A stretch of 28,630 bases of DNA, from NCBI GenBank assembly GCA_021836225.1, contig JAKBJA010000075.1, positions 1 through 28,630 on the forward strand, given 5' to 3'. Within the stretch, counting starts at the first letter, position 1. Every line of letters begins with the position of its first letter. The translations under genes were made by a program, and so were the position numbers. Below are positions 7,643 to 15,463 of the stretch, one piece after another. The DNA comes from Pseudomonadota bacterium. GTDB taxonomy: Bacteria; Pseudomonadota; Gammaproteobacteria; Burkholderiales; Thiobacillaceae. The notes below the pieces were generated by a model. The model searched no databases, was not told the origin of the DNA, and worked only from the letters and a program-made list of their open reading frames with translations.

Positions 7643-8306
7643 ATGCCTTATCCAATCCTGCGAGCACCGTCTCGCAACTCGCGGCCCAGCCGACGATGCC
7701 GCTCTGGGCCGTGATCATGTCGAGCGTGGCGCGCTTGAATTCGGGGAAATAGCTCCCGGTGCCGTCCTCGACCAGCAGGCATTCGTAGCCCCGGTCGTTG
7801 GCTTCCCGCATGGTGGTCTGCACGCATACCTCGGTGGTGACGCCGGTGAACAGCAGATGGGTCACGCCCAGCTGCTGCAATATCTCCTGTAGCGGCGTGG
7901 CATAGAACGCGCCCTTGCCAGGCTTGGTGATCTCGATCTCGCCCGGCGCGGGCTTGAGTGCCTCGATGATGGCGTTGCCAGGCTCCCCGTCAACCAGCAG
8001 ACGGCCCATCGGTCCGGCATCGCCGATCCTCAGATGGCAGTCGCCGCGCTGGCGCTTGGCCGGCGGACAGTCGGACAGGTCGGGCTGGTGAGCTTCGCGA
8101 GTATGGATCACCGGCAGCCCCAGCCGGCGGGCCGCCGCCAACAGCCGGGCGATCACTGGAACGCAGGCCCGCAGCCGGCTCACATCGTTGCCCAGCGCAG
8201 CGCCAAAGCCGCCGGGTTCGACGAAGTCCCGCTGCATGTCAATGATGACCAGGGCCGGCGGCCGCTCAGGCAGCGCATACGGATAGGGGCGGGCGTCAAT
8301 CTGCAT
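7635..8306 (-). CDS. Isochorismatase-like cysteine hydrolase, candidate triuret hydrolase
   Basis: This is a 223-residue cytoplasmic amidohydrolase of the isochorismatase-like family. The triad is visible as Asp23 (VIIDMQRDF), Lys128 (ITKPGKG) and Cys161 (TTEVCVQTT). The Lys-Cys spacing is 33, as in biuret and N-carbamoylsarcosine hydrolases. It is a diverged paralogue of the BiuH encoded two genes upstream: both share YPYP/YPWP near the N-terminus, HTRE-H-PDLSD, GEPG and KPGKG-FYAT-LE/QE-L. Known triuret hydrolase (TrtA) is a close relative of BiuH, and the pathway triuret to carboxybiuret to biuret would feed BiuH directly, so TrtA is my favoured guess. A ureidoacrylate- or other carbamoyl-amide hydrolase is also possible. 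ATG 8306 has AGAGGAAG upstream and overlaps the ATPase stop. Confidence 0.82.
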   Translation of the reverse strand: MQIDARPYPYALPERPPALVIIDMQRDFVEPGGFGAALGNDVSRLRACVPVIARLLAAARRLGLPVIHTREAHQPDLSDCPPAKRQRGDCHLRIGDAGPMGRLLVDGEPGNAIIEALKPAPGEIEITKPGKGAFYATPLQEILQQLGVTHLLFTGVTTEVCVQTTMREANDRGYECLLVEDGTGSYFPEFKRATLDMITAQSGIVGWAASCETVLAGLDKAYG

Positions 8307-9822
8307 GGGCTTCCTCTCTGTGACCCGCCATATGGCGGCCGATGACGACGGGATTGGCCGCACCCGGTGTGGTCTCGTAGACCAGTCGCCCACCGGACAT
8401 GACGTGGATGCGGTCGGCCAGTTCCAAGATTTCGTCGAGGTCCTCGCTCACCAGCAGCACCGCCGCGCCCGCGTTGCGCGCGGCCATGATGCGGGCATGG
8501 ATCTCGGTCACGGCGGTAAAGTCGAGGCCAAAGCAGGGGTTGGCCACCACCAGCACGTTGGGCTGCTCGCCCAGCTCGCGGGCGAGGATGGCCCGCTGCA
8601 CGTTGCCGCCCGAGAGATCGCCGATGGGCGCGTTGGGGGCCGGCGTTCGCACCTTGAAGTCGGCGATGGCGCGCACCGCGGCCGCTGCCATCACCCCCCG
8701 GCGAAGAAAGCCGCGCAAGCTGTAAGGCGGCTGGTCGAAACGGCGAAAGGCGAGGTTTTCTGCCACGCTCAGGCGCGGTACGCTGGCGTTGCGCAGCGGC
8801 TCCTCGGGAAGGCAATGGAAGCGGTGGCGCAGCAGGTCGCGGCGGCGGCCGTTATAGGCTTCGCCCATGACGCGGATTTCGCCACTCAGCGGCGGGCGCT
8901 GCCCCGCCAGCGCCTCCATCAGCTCGCGCTGGCCGTTACCGGAGACGCCGGCGATACCGACGATCTCGCCCGCCTTCACGTGCAGCGACAGCTCATGCAC
9001 CGCGGTCATGCCGCTGTCGTCTTCCACACACAGGCCGGTAATGCCCAGCTTCACCGGCTGTTCGGCCAGAGCCTCGCGGGCCAAAGCGGTGTGGGTGAAT
9101 TCGCTGCCCACCATCATCTCCGCCAGCCGTTTTACGTCCACTTCGGCCACCTGGGCCGAGCCGGCGTGCCGGCCGCGGCGCAGCACGGTGACGTCATCGG
9201 CGTAGGTCATCACTTCGCGAAACTTGTGGGTGATGATCAGCACGCTGAGGCCGGCCTCGCGCGTCATGTCGCGGATGCGCCCCAGCACCTCGTCCGCCTC
9301 GTCGGGGGTGAGCACCGAAGTAGGCTCGTCGAGGATCAGTACGTTCACGTCGAGCAGCAGCTGTTTGACGATCTCCAGCTTCTGCTTTTCGCCTGCCGCC
9401 AGATGGTTTACCGAGGCGTCCAGCGGCAACTGGAAGGGCATCGTTTGCATGCGCTGGCCGAGCACCTGGCGTTCCTTTTTCCAGTCGATCACCGCGGGCA
9501 GATGGGGGCGGGCCAGCACCAGGTTCTCCAGCACCGTCATGTTGGGAATCAGGGTGAAATGCTGGTAGACCATGCCGATGCCCAGGTCGTGGGCGGCGCG
9601 CGGGTTGGCAATGGCCTGCTGGCGTTCGCCCAGCAACACCTCGCCATCGTCGGGCGTGTAAAAACCGACGATGCATTTCACCAGAGTGCTCTTGCCGGCG
9701 CCGTTCTCGCCCAGCAAGGCATGGATGCTGCCGCGCCGCAATTTCAGCGACACCCGGTCCAGCGCCTGCAAGTCGCCGAAGCGCTTGCTGACGTCGATGG
9801 CTTCGAGCGCCAGGATGTTCAT
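8296..9822 (-). CDS. ABC transporter ATPase, BMP/nucleoside type (two fused ABC domains)
   Basis: This is a 508-residue ATPase of the sugar/nucleoside importer class with two nucleotide-binding domains. The first has Walker [10 protein letters not shown] (38-46), a Q-loop in YQHFTL, signature-like LAAGEKQ and Walker B LILDEPTS. The second has a degenerate Walker A (GVSGNGQRE), signature DLSGGNVQR and [10 protein letters not shown], the asymmetric pattern usual for this class. The ATG overlaps the BiuH stop as ATGA, so biuH and this gene are coupled. It should power the two permeases encoded upstream. Having the ATPase between two hydrolase genes and after biuH, rather than beside the permeases, ties the importer to biuret-type substrates. 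Confidence 0.92.
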   Translation of the reverse strand: MNILALEAIDVSKRFGDLQALDRVSLKLRRGSIHALLGENGAGKSTLVKCIVGFYTPDDGEVLLGERQQAIANPRAAHDLGIGMVYQHFTLIPNMTVLENLVLARPHLPAVIDWKKERQVLGQRMQTMPFQLPLDASVNHLAAGEKQKLEIVKQLLLDVNVLILDEPTSVLTPDEADEVLGRIRDMTREAGLSVLIITHKFREVMTYADDVTVLRRGRHAGSAQVAEVDVKRLAEMMVGSEFTHTALAREALAEQPVKLGITGLCVEDDSGMTAVHELSLHVKAGEIVGIAGVSGNGQRELMEALAGQRPPLSGEIRVMGEAYNGRRRDLLRHRFHCLPEEPLRNASVPRLSVAENLAFRRFDQPPYSLRGFLRRGVMAAAAVRAIADFKVRTPAPNAPIGDLSGGNVQRAILARELGEQPNVLVVANPCFGLDFTAVTEIHARIMAARNAGAAVLLVSEDLDEILELADRIHVMSGGRLVYETTPGAANPVVIGRHMAGHREEAHAD

Positions 9823-10499
9823 GTCATGGCCGCCAGCAACTGCCCGGAGGTGGCCACGGCGCCGAACACGCCGCCCTGCATTTTCACCATCTTCAGCGCC
9901 GCCAGATGGTTGACCGGATGGGTGGCGCCGCAGCAGTCCTCCAGCAGCAAACACTCGAAGCCCATGTCATTGGCGTTGCGCATGGTGGTGTGCACACACA
10001 CGTCGGTGGTGATGCCGGTCAGGATCAGGTTGCGGATGCCGGCCTTGTGCAGCAGCAGTTCCAGGTCGGTGGCATAGAAGGAACCTTTGCCGGGTTTGTC
10101 GATGATCGGCTCGCCCGGCAGCGGGGCGAGTTCCGGAATGATTTCCCAGCCCGGTTCGCCGCGCACCAGGACCCGGCCGCACGGCCCCGGATCGCCGATG
10201 CCGGCGCCGATGCGCTGACTGCGCCAGCGCTTGTTGGGGGGCAGGTCGCTCAGATCGGGGCGGTGGCCTTCGCGGGTGTGGATCACCATCATCCCCAGCT
10301 GCCTGGCCAATAAAAGGACCCGGGCAATCGGCTCGATCGGCGCCCGGGTCAGCGACAGGTCGTAGCCCATGCGCTCGACGTAGCCGCCGTGGCCGCAGAA
10401 GTCGGTCTGCATGTCGATGATGATCAGCGCCGTGTTATCCGTCCGCAGGTCGCCGTCGTAGGGCCAGGGATAGGGATCGGCTGTAACGAACACATTCAT
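9819..10499 (-). CDS. biuH: Biuret amidohydrolase (BiuH)
   Basis: It hydrolyses biuret to allophanate and ammonia. The roughly 226-residue isochorismatase-like fold carries Asp29, Lys135 and Cys168 as the triad (numbered from the start used here: [30 protein letters not shown]). Spacings of 106 and 33 equal those of Rhizobium leguminosarum BiuH. Long stretches recall that enzyme as I remember it, including [44 protein letters not shown], and [10 protein letters not shown] and [17 protein letters not shown] chose ATG 10499 because GGAG lies six bases upstream; ATG 10511 is also in frame but lacks a site. It follows the permease gene closely and overlaps the ATPase gene as ATGA, within an operon ending in allophanate hydrolase, which consumes its product. 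Confidence 0.86.
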   Translation of the reverse strand: MNVFVTADPYPWPYDGDLRTDNTALIIIDMQTDFCGHGGYVERMGYDLSLTRAPIEPIARVLLLARQLGMMVIHTREGHRPDLSDLPPNKRWRSQRIGAGIGDPGPCGRVLVRGEPGWEIIPELAPLPGEPIIDKPGKGSFYATDLELLLHKAGIRNLILTGITTDVCVHTTMRNANDMGFECLLLEDCCGATHPVNHLAALKMVKMQGGVFGAVATSGQLLAAMT

Positions 10500-10517
10500 G
10501 TTTTTCTCCATTGATTC

Positions 10518-11438
10518 TTAACGGGCCGCCAGCGAGCCGGGCATGCCGGAGCGCACCTTCGTCGAAGAGGCGGCGACCATCAACACCAGGGTCAGCACAT
10601 AGGGGGCAGCATTGAAAAGGTAATAACCCCAGGTCACGCCCACCGACTGCAGGGACGGCCCCAAGGCACCGGCGCCGCCGAACAGCAGCGAGGCATAAAG
10701 ACACCGCATCGGATCCCAGCGCGCGAAAATGACCAGCGCCACCGCCATCAGCCCCTGGCCGCTCGACAGGCCTTCGCTCCAGCCGCCCGGGTAATAGAGC
10801 GACAGGAAGGCGCCCCCGACACCAGCCAGGAAACCGCCAGCCATGGTGGCGAGCATGCGTACGCCGTTGACGTTGAGTCCCATGGCGCGGGCCGCGTCGT
10901 CGCTCTCGCCCACGGTGCGGACAGCCAGACCCCAGCGGGTGCTGCGGAAAAACCAGGCCATGGCGGGTGCCAGGATCATGCCGATGATGAACAGTACGTT
11001 GATCTCCAGCGCTGCCCGTAGCGCCGGGTTGTCGCTCCAGGCACCCAGAGACAGGGCGGGCAGGTGCGGTGCGCTGGGCTGGATCAGGGGCTTGCCGAGG
11101 AAGAAGGCCAGGCCGGTGCCGAAGATCATCAGGGCGATGCCCACGGCAATGTCGTTCACCCGCGGTTGCTGACACAGCAGGGCATGAATGAAGCCCAGCA
11201 CCACGCCGGTGGCGCCAGCGGCCAGCACGCCGAGCCAGGGGGAATCACTGATCCAGGCCACGCCGTAGCCGGCCATGGCACCCATGATCAGGTTTCCTTC
11301 GAGGCCGAGATTGATGCGACCGCTTCTTTCGGTCAGGCACTCGCCGAGGCTGACGAACAGGAAAGGCGTGCCCACCCGGATGGCGCCACCGAGGACGGCG
11401 ATGAGCACGGTCATCCATTCAACCGAGTCGCCGCTCAT
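10518..11438 (-). CDS. ABC permease, BMP/nucleoside type (second subunit)
   Basis: This is a 306-residue inner-membrane permease of the branched-chain/ribose/nucleoside permease family. It opens with a membrane segment, then GECLTERSGRINLGLEGNLIMGA, the cytoplasmic motif typical of nucleoside (YufQ/NupC-type) ABC permeases. Later it has the coupling segment RAMGLNVNGVRMLATMAGGFLAGVGGAFLSLYYPGGWSEG. Several further hydrophobic helices follow. Its ATG overlaps the stop of the first permease as ATGA. It should form a heterodimeric channel with that permease and be powered by the ATPase encoded after biuH. The substrate is inferred from operon context to be biuret, triuret or a similar small ureide. 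Confidence 0.92.
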   Translation of the reverse strand: MSGDSVEWMTVLIAVLGGAIRVGTPFLFVSLGECLTERSGRINLGLEGNLIMGAMAGYGVAWISDSPWLGVLAAGATGVVLGFIHALLCQQPRVNDIAVGIALMIFGTGLAFFLGKPLIQPSAPHLPALSLGAWSDNPALRAALEINVLFIIGMILAPAMAWFFRSTRWGLAVRTVGESDDAARAMGLNVNGVRMLATMAGGFLAGVGGAFLSLYYPGGWSEGLSSGQGLMAVALVIFARWDPMRCLYASLLFGGAGALGPSLQSVGVTWGYYLFNAAPYVLTLVLMVAASSTKVRSGMPGSLAAR

Positions 11439-12472
11439 GATGGGCTCCCGCGCCGCTTGGCCAGACGGGCGAATACGGCTTCGCCCGCCAGAATGAGAAT
11501 GAAAATGATGCCCTGCAGGACCAGGCTGGTGGCGTCCGGCAGGTCATGGTCGCGTTGCATGAGTCCGCTTGCGGCGCGGATGCCGCCGAACAGGATGGCC
11601 ATCGGGATGATGGCCATTGGGTGGTGGCGGGCGGCGAAGGCGATGAGGATGCCTTCGTAGCCGTAACCAGCGTTGAGCGAAGTGTTGGCGCGGCCATGCA
11701 CGGCGGCCACCTCCACCATGCCGGCGAGGCCGGCGGCAGCGCCGCCCATCATGCACACCCGGAAAACGATGCGGCCCACCGGCAGGCCAGAGAGCCGGGC
11801 TGCACGCACGTTCCCCCCCACCATGTCGACGGCGAAACCGAACACCGTTCGCTTGTACAGTACCCACAGAAGCAGGCAGGCAATCAGCCCGTAGCCGAAT
11901 CCCCAGTGGATGGAGGACTCACCCAGAGAACCCAGCATGTGGGCCTCGCCGATGTGATGGGTGGAGGGTTTGTTGAGGGTCTCGGGATCGCGTAGCGGTC
12001 CGATCACCAGAAAACTCAAAATGGCGATGCTGACGTAGTTGAACAGCAGGGAACTGATGGTCTCGTTGACGTTGCGGCTGTGGCGCAGCCAGCCCACCAG
12101 GCCGATGAGCAGACCGCCCGCCAGCATGGCCGCGATGGCCATACCGATGAGGGCCACCCACGGGTTGGCGTCGATCAGAGCCAGCCCGGCCAGCGCGGCG
12201 GCCAGCCCGCCCAGCACCACCGCTCCCTCGCCGCCGATCACGATCAACCCCAAACGTGCCGGCAACGCGGTGCACAGTGCGGTGAGCATGAGCGGCGCCG
12301 CGCTGGTGAGGGTGTTCTGCCAGGAAAACCAGCTGCCGAAGGCACCCCGGTAAATGGAGTGGTACACCTCCAGCACATCGGCCCCCGCGAGGCCGATGAA
12401 GCCCCCGAACAGAGCCAGTGAAAGCGCCAGCGCGGTCAGGGGGATCAGAAAGGGCGCAAAAAGCGGCAGCAT
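11435..12472 (-). CDS. ABC permease, BMP/nucleoside type (first subunit)
   Basis: This is a 345-residue, strongly hydrophobic permease with about eight to ten membrane helices. Family markers include LTALCTALPARLGLIVIGGEGAVVLGG, NVNETISSLLFNYVSIAIL and NVRAARLSGLPVGRIV, matching the YufP/NupB type of nucleoside ABC permease. The ATG lies three bases after the stop of the binding-protein gene, with AAGGG overlapping that stop. It ends in an ATGA overlap with the second permease. Together the two permeases, binding protein and ATPase make a complete BMP-type importer. Confidence 0.92.
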   Translation of the reverse strand: MLPLFAPFLIPLTALALSLALFGGFIGLAGADVLEVYHSIYRGAFGSWFSWQNTLTSAAPLMLTALCTALPARLGLIVIGGEGAVVLGGLAAALAGLALIDANPWVALIGMAIAAMLAGGLLIGLVGWLRHSRNVNETISSLLFNYVSIAILSFLVIGPLRDPETLNKPSTHHIGEAHMLGSLGESSIHWGFGYGLIACLLLWVLYKRTVFGFAVDMVGGNVRAARLSGLPVGRIVFRVCMMGGAAAGLAGMVEVAAVHGRANTSLNAGYGYEGILIAFAARHHPMAIIPMAILFGGIRAASGLMQRDHDLPDATSLVLQGIIFILILAGEAVFARLAKRRGSPS

Positions 12473-12474
12473 TG

Positions 12475-13617
12475 TCAGCCCTTGGTGCGGCCCACGACCC
12501 CCTCGACCAGCCAGTCCATGCTTTCAAGCCAGATGTCGGTCTGCCCGTATTCCTTGCCCTTGGCGACCACCAGCTTGCCGGTGTTGTCCTTGATGGGGCC
12601 CTTGTAGACGACGAAATCCCCCTCCATGAACTGGGCGCGCACCTTGTCCGCATGGGCTTTGGCCTTGGCACTGACCGCCTTTCCATAAGGCGAACTCTTG
12701 ACCACTCCCTCCTTGAAGCCACCGCGGATCAGGTTGGGAATCTTGGTCCCTTTGGAAATCATGGTGGCGTAGTCGAGATAGACCTTGCTCCAGTTCCATT
12801 CCGCACCGGTGAGAAAACCTTTGGGCGCAAGCCTGGATTGGTCGGCATGATAGCCGCAGGAATAGACGCCGCGTTTCTCTGCTGTTTCCACCACCACCTT
12901 GGGACTGTCGACGTGACAGGTGAGCACATCCACCCCCTGATCGATCAGACTGTTAGCCGATTCGGCTTCCTTCACTGGATTGGCCCAGCCGCCCGTGAAC
13001 ACCACCTGCACCGTGATATTCGGATTGACGCTGCGGGCGGCCATGGTGAAGCTGTTGATGTTGCGCAGCACCTGGGGAATCGGGATGGCCGCGATGTAGC
13101 CCAGCTTGCCGGACTTGCTCATGTGCCCAGCGACGATGCCGGAGACGTAAACCGCCTCGTCGATATAGCCGAAATAGCTACCCACGTTCTTGGGATGCTT
13201 GCTGGCGTCATAGAGGCCGCCGCAGTGCAGGAACATCACGTCGGGGTACTTCGGCGCGATTTTCAGGATGTGCGGATCGAAGTAGCCGAACGAGGTCGGG
13301 AATACCACCTGGGCGCCATCCAGGTTGATCATGCTCTCCATCGCCTTCTGCACGGCGATGGTCTCGGGCACGTTTTCCTGGTCCACCGCCTTGATCCACG
13401 ACTGCTTGACGATGGCCGACTTGCCTTCGAAATGCGCCTGGTTGTAGCCGTAATCGTCGCGCGGGCCGACATAGATGAAGCCCATGGCCACTTTTCTGGC
13501 CGCCTCGGCTTCGTTGATGCCCAAACCTCCGGCAATCACCCCGATACCCAGACTGGCGAGCCCCTTGAGTGCGGTGCGCCGACCCTGGTCAACCGTTTTG
13601 CCTTGTTCCTTGTCCAT
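12475..13617 (-). CDS. BMP-family substrate-binding protein of the ABC importer
   Basis: This is a 380-residue periplasmic binding protein of the basic membrane protein/PnrA family, whose known members bind nucleosides or related ligands. The N-terminus carries a twin-arginine-like signal (GRRTALKG, Arg13-Arg14, then a hydrophobic run ending EAEAA), so it is probably exported folded. The mature domain starts KVAMGFIYVGPRDDYGYNQAH, the typical first strand and loop. I chose ATG 13617 because AGGA lies eight bases upstream; ATG 13632 and GTG 13653 are alternatives. It follows the Tsx-like gene and precedes both permeases. Its ligand is likely biuret or another linear ureide given the operon, which is an inference. 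Confidence 0.9.
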   Translation of the reverse strand: MDKEQGKTVDQGRRTALKGLASLGIGVIAGGLGINEAEAARKVAMGFIYVGPRDDYGYNQAHFEGKSAIVKQSWIKAVDQENVPETIAVQKAMESMINLDGAQVVFPTSFGYFDPHILKIAPKYPDVMFLHCGGLYDASKHPKNVGSYFGYIDEAVYVSGIVAGHMSKSGKLGYIAAIPIPQVLRNINSFTMAARSVNPNITVQVVFTGGWANPVKEAESANSLIDQGVDVLTCHVDSPKVVVETAEKRGVYSCGYHADQSRLAPKGFLTGAEWNWSKVYLDYATMISKGTKIPNLIRGGFKEGVVKSSPYGKAVSAKAKAHADKVRAQFMEGDFVVYKGPIKDNTGKLVVAKGKEYGQTDIWLESMDWLVEGVVGRTKG

Positions 13618-13640
13618 TGCCTTGTTCCTCATGGTTGTAC

Positions 13641-14432
13641 TCACATCGTCCACTTGACCATCGCCTGGGGAATATCCTCGTCGAACCCCTTGACCCCGTA
13701 TTTATTGCGCCAGATCTGGTATTCGACACCGATCTGGAGGGTGCCCGGGGCACCAAACCAGTTGCCGGCATCGATCAGAAGGCGGGGGCCGGCCACCAGG
13801 TTGTCGGCCTTGGGTGCGCTGCCGCCTTTTTCGCCCCAGGCGTAGTCCGCAAACCCCTCGAAGGCCAGCTTCTGGCCGCCCAGTTCAAACGGCAGCAGCC
13901 AGTCGATGGTGACCTGGGCGCCGGCGTCGGTCTGCTCGGCCAGCCAGTCGCGTTCGCTCTCGCGGTAGTAGAGATTCACATCCGCGAAAGCGAACTTGGG
14001 CAGATCGAGTGCGAAGCCGACGCCGACCAGGTAGGCGCGCAGGTCTTCGCCCATTTCCAGCGTGCCCGCCAGCAGAACATCCTTCACGATGCCGAAAGAC
14101 AGGTCTTTTCCGCTGATCTTGCCCAGACTCAGACGGGGCGAAAACTCCCCATAGAAGCCAGTGCCCTTGTCGAGGGGATTGCTGACGTCGACGAAGAAGA
14201 AGTTGTCGCCGTACTTCCAGCCGTTGGCGTGTTCCAGGGTCATGATGGCCATGGCGTTGTCGCCGAGTTCGTAGCCATCGCCATACAACAACTGGACATT
14301 CGTGGTACTCCATTCCGCCGCCTGCGTGTTCGCACCCGCTGTGGCGAGCAATGACAATGCAAGGTAATACGGAAGCTTTTGCCAGCGTGGCTGGGTCCGG
14401 GATGCCGAAATGAAAGTGGGTCTGGTTTCCAT
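13641..14432 (-). CDS. Tsx/OmpK-like outer-membrane channel
   Basis: This 263-residue protein has a cleavable signal peptide (about 1-39, ending NTQAA before EW). The mature chain alternates short amphipathic strands and ends with a strand closing in KWTM. The opening AEWSTTNVQLLYGDGY and the segments YGDNFFFVDVSNP and YGEFSPRLSLGKISGKDL are typical of nucleoside-specific Tsx/OmpK channels, 12-stranded outer-membrane barrels. It would let small polar substrates into the periplasm for the BMP binding protein encoded next. ATG 14432 is supported by AGGAG six bases upstream. It is the first gene after the sigma-54 promoter at 14498-14513. Confidence 0.85.
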   Translation of the reverse strand: METRPTFISASRTQPRWQKLPYYLALSLLATAGANTQAAEWSTTNVQLLYGDGYELGDNAMAIMTLEHANGWKYGDNFFFVDVSNPLDKGTGFYGEFSPRLSLGKISGKDLSFGIVKDVLLAGTLEMGEDLRAYLVGVGFALDLPKFAFADVNLYYRESERDWLAEQTDAGAQVTIDWLLPFELGGQKLAFEGFADYAWGEKGGSAPKADNLVAGPRLLIDAGNWFGAPGTLQIGVEYQIWRNKYGVKGFDEDIPQAMVKWTM

Positions 14433-14485
14433 GAATTCTCCTGTATGCATGTGGTTGGTCTCGATCACGCTGAAGCGCTCATCGA

Positions 14486-14493
14486 TGTATACA
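14486..14493. promoter_or_regulatory. Candidate GntR operator (TGTATACA palindrome)
   Basis: A perfect eight-base palindrome TGTATACA (minus strand TTGTATACAT) resembles operators of FCD-type GntR regulators. It sits where transcription from the sigma-54 promoter should begin, about 12 bases beyond the -12 box. A GntR/FCD gene ends 190 bp upstream. Binding here would block promoter clearance. Confidence 0.45.
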
Positions 14494-14497
14494 ACGA

Positions 14498-14513
14498 AGC
14501 ATGCATCATGCCA
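14498..14513 (-). promoter_or_regulatory. Sigma-54 promoter (-24/-12) of the biuret operon
   Basis: The minus strand reads TGGCAT-GATGC-ATGCT. The -24 GG and -12 GC are correctly spaced, with mismatches at the last base of TGGCAC and the first of TTGCT. NtrC-like sites lie about 115-175 bp upstream. The leader to the Tsx-like gene would be about 55 nt. Confidence 0.66.
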
Positions 14514-14572
14514 GGCGGTTGTAGTCACCCAGCCCGCACCAAGAAAATCCTTGTTTTTCAGCACAGTAATGC

Positions 14573-14591
14573 CGCCCAACCCGGTTGGGCG
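14573..14591. other. Strong 8-bp hairpin between enhancer and promoter
   Basis: CGCCCAAC-CCG-GTTGGGCG forms an eight-pair stem with a three-base loop. It lies downstream of the gntR stop and upstream of the sigma-54 promoter. It may end transcription of the guanidine operon, but no T-run follows on the minus strand. Confidence 0.35.
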
Positions 14592-14625
14592 CCGGATCAA
14601 AATAGTTGCTTGCGGGCAAGGCAAA

Positions 14626-14674
14626 TAGAAAGCTTATGGTGCACACACGAATGACGCTGCACGCATTTGGTGCA
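14626..14674. promoter_or_regulatory. NtrC-like enhancer sites of the biuret operon
   Basis: TGCACGCATTTGGTGCA at 14658-14674 matches 12 of 14 positions of the NtrC consensus and is almost palindromic. A second site at 14626-14642 has one perfect half (TGGTGCA) and a poor other half. Their centres are 32 bp apart. The strong site begins right after the gntR coding region. Confidence 0.68.
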
Positions 14675-14682
14675 AAAGGCCG

Positions 14683-15378
14683 CTATTTGTCGGGTTTGTC
14701 TTTCGTAAAACTGCGTTTCTTGTGTATGGCCAATTGCGTCAAGGTGAGCGTCTTGACGAACTGTTCGTTGTGGGAAATGTGGTCACGCATGAGCGACTGC
14801 GCCTGGATGACGTCCCTGCGCAGGAGACTTTTGCATATCTCAAAATGATCGTCATAGGTTTGATCGATACGCTGTGGCATGGTGAATCCCAAACGGCGGA
14901 CGATGCGTAGATGGCGATTGACATCAGCCAGGTAGTTGCGCAGCACCAGATTCCCGCCGCCCTCGGCCAAAGCGAGATGAAAGGCCTCGTCGCGGGCCTC
15001 CATTTCCTCGGGGTCGTCACTACGTTCGGCCTGCCGGGCAGGATCCCAGGCCTCAGCGAGTTCACTCAGGGCCGTGTCGCTCATGTAGGTGCAGGCCAGC
15101 TGCAACGAAAGCTGTTCCAGGCTCATCCTGACCTGGTAATACTTTCTCAGGTCCTCGATGTCCAGATTGCGGATGAAGCACCCCTGCTTGGGCAGCACGG
15201 TGAGGTAGCCCTCTACTTCCAGCCGCTGCAGCGCACTGCGGATGGGCGTACGGCTAACGCCGAAATGGTCGGCCAATTCCGTCTCAGTCACCCGGCTACC
15301 GGGATAAATCTCGAAATTCAGGATCATTTCGCGCAAGCGGGTGTAAACATCCTTTGCGCTCAGCTTGGCTTCTGCCAC
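14683..15378 (-). CDS. GntR-family transcriptional regulator, FCD subfamily
   Basis: This is a 231-residue regulator. Residues about 5-72 form the winged helix-turn-helix (VYTRLREMILNFEIYPGSRVTETELADHFGVSRTPIRSALQRLEVEGYL). The rest is an all-helical FCD ligand domain with candidate metal ligands in RDEAFHLAL, DDHFEICKSL and MRDHISHNEQ. The start is GTG at 15378, supported by GGGAG six bases upstream. It follows the carboxylase gene by 85 bp on the same strand, so it is probably the last gene of the guanidine operon. It sits directly upstream of the biuret operon, which it is well placed to control through the palindrome at 14486. Its ligand is unknown; biuret, allophanate or another ureide would make sense. 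Confidence 0.88.
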   Translation of the reverse strand: MAEAKLSAKDVYTRLREMILNFEIYPGSRVTETELADHFGVSRTPIRSALQRLEVEGYLTVLPKQGCFIRNLDIEDLRKYYQVRMSLEQLSLQLACTYMSDTALSELAEAWDPARQAERSDDPEEMEARDEAFHLALAEGGGNLVLRNYLADVNRHLRIVRRLGFTMPQRIDQTYDDHFEICKSLLRRDVIQAQSLMRDHISHNEQFVKTLTLTQLAIHKKRSFTKDKPDK

Positions 15379-15463
15379 GTGTGTCTCCCGGTCACAATTT
15401 CATGTCGATCAGCCCGAAGGCCACCAACGGATTCAATGTTAGCGGCATTGCGACCGTCCGACC

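Noticed and set aside
8305..10077. Long open frames on the plus strand here, and at 12418-13845, 15533-18103 and 19377-21935
   Set aside because: They lie exactly opposite well-supported minus-strand genes, have His/Arg/Gly-rich compositions typical of antisense frames in high-GC DNA, and show no recognisable family.
14573..14591. Intrinsic terminator after gntR
   Set aside because: The stem is strong but no T-run follows on the transcribed strand; kept only as a hairpin.
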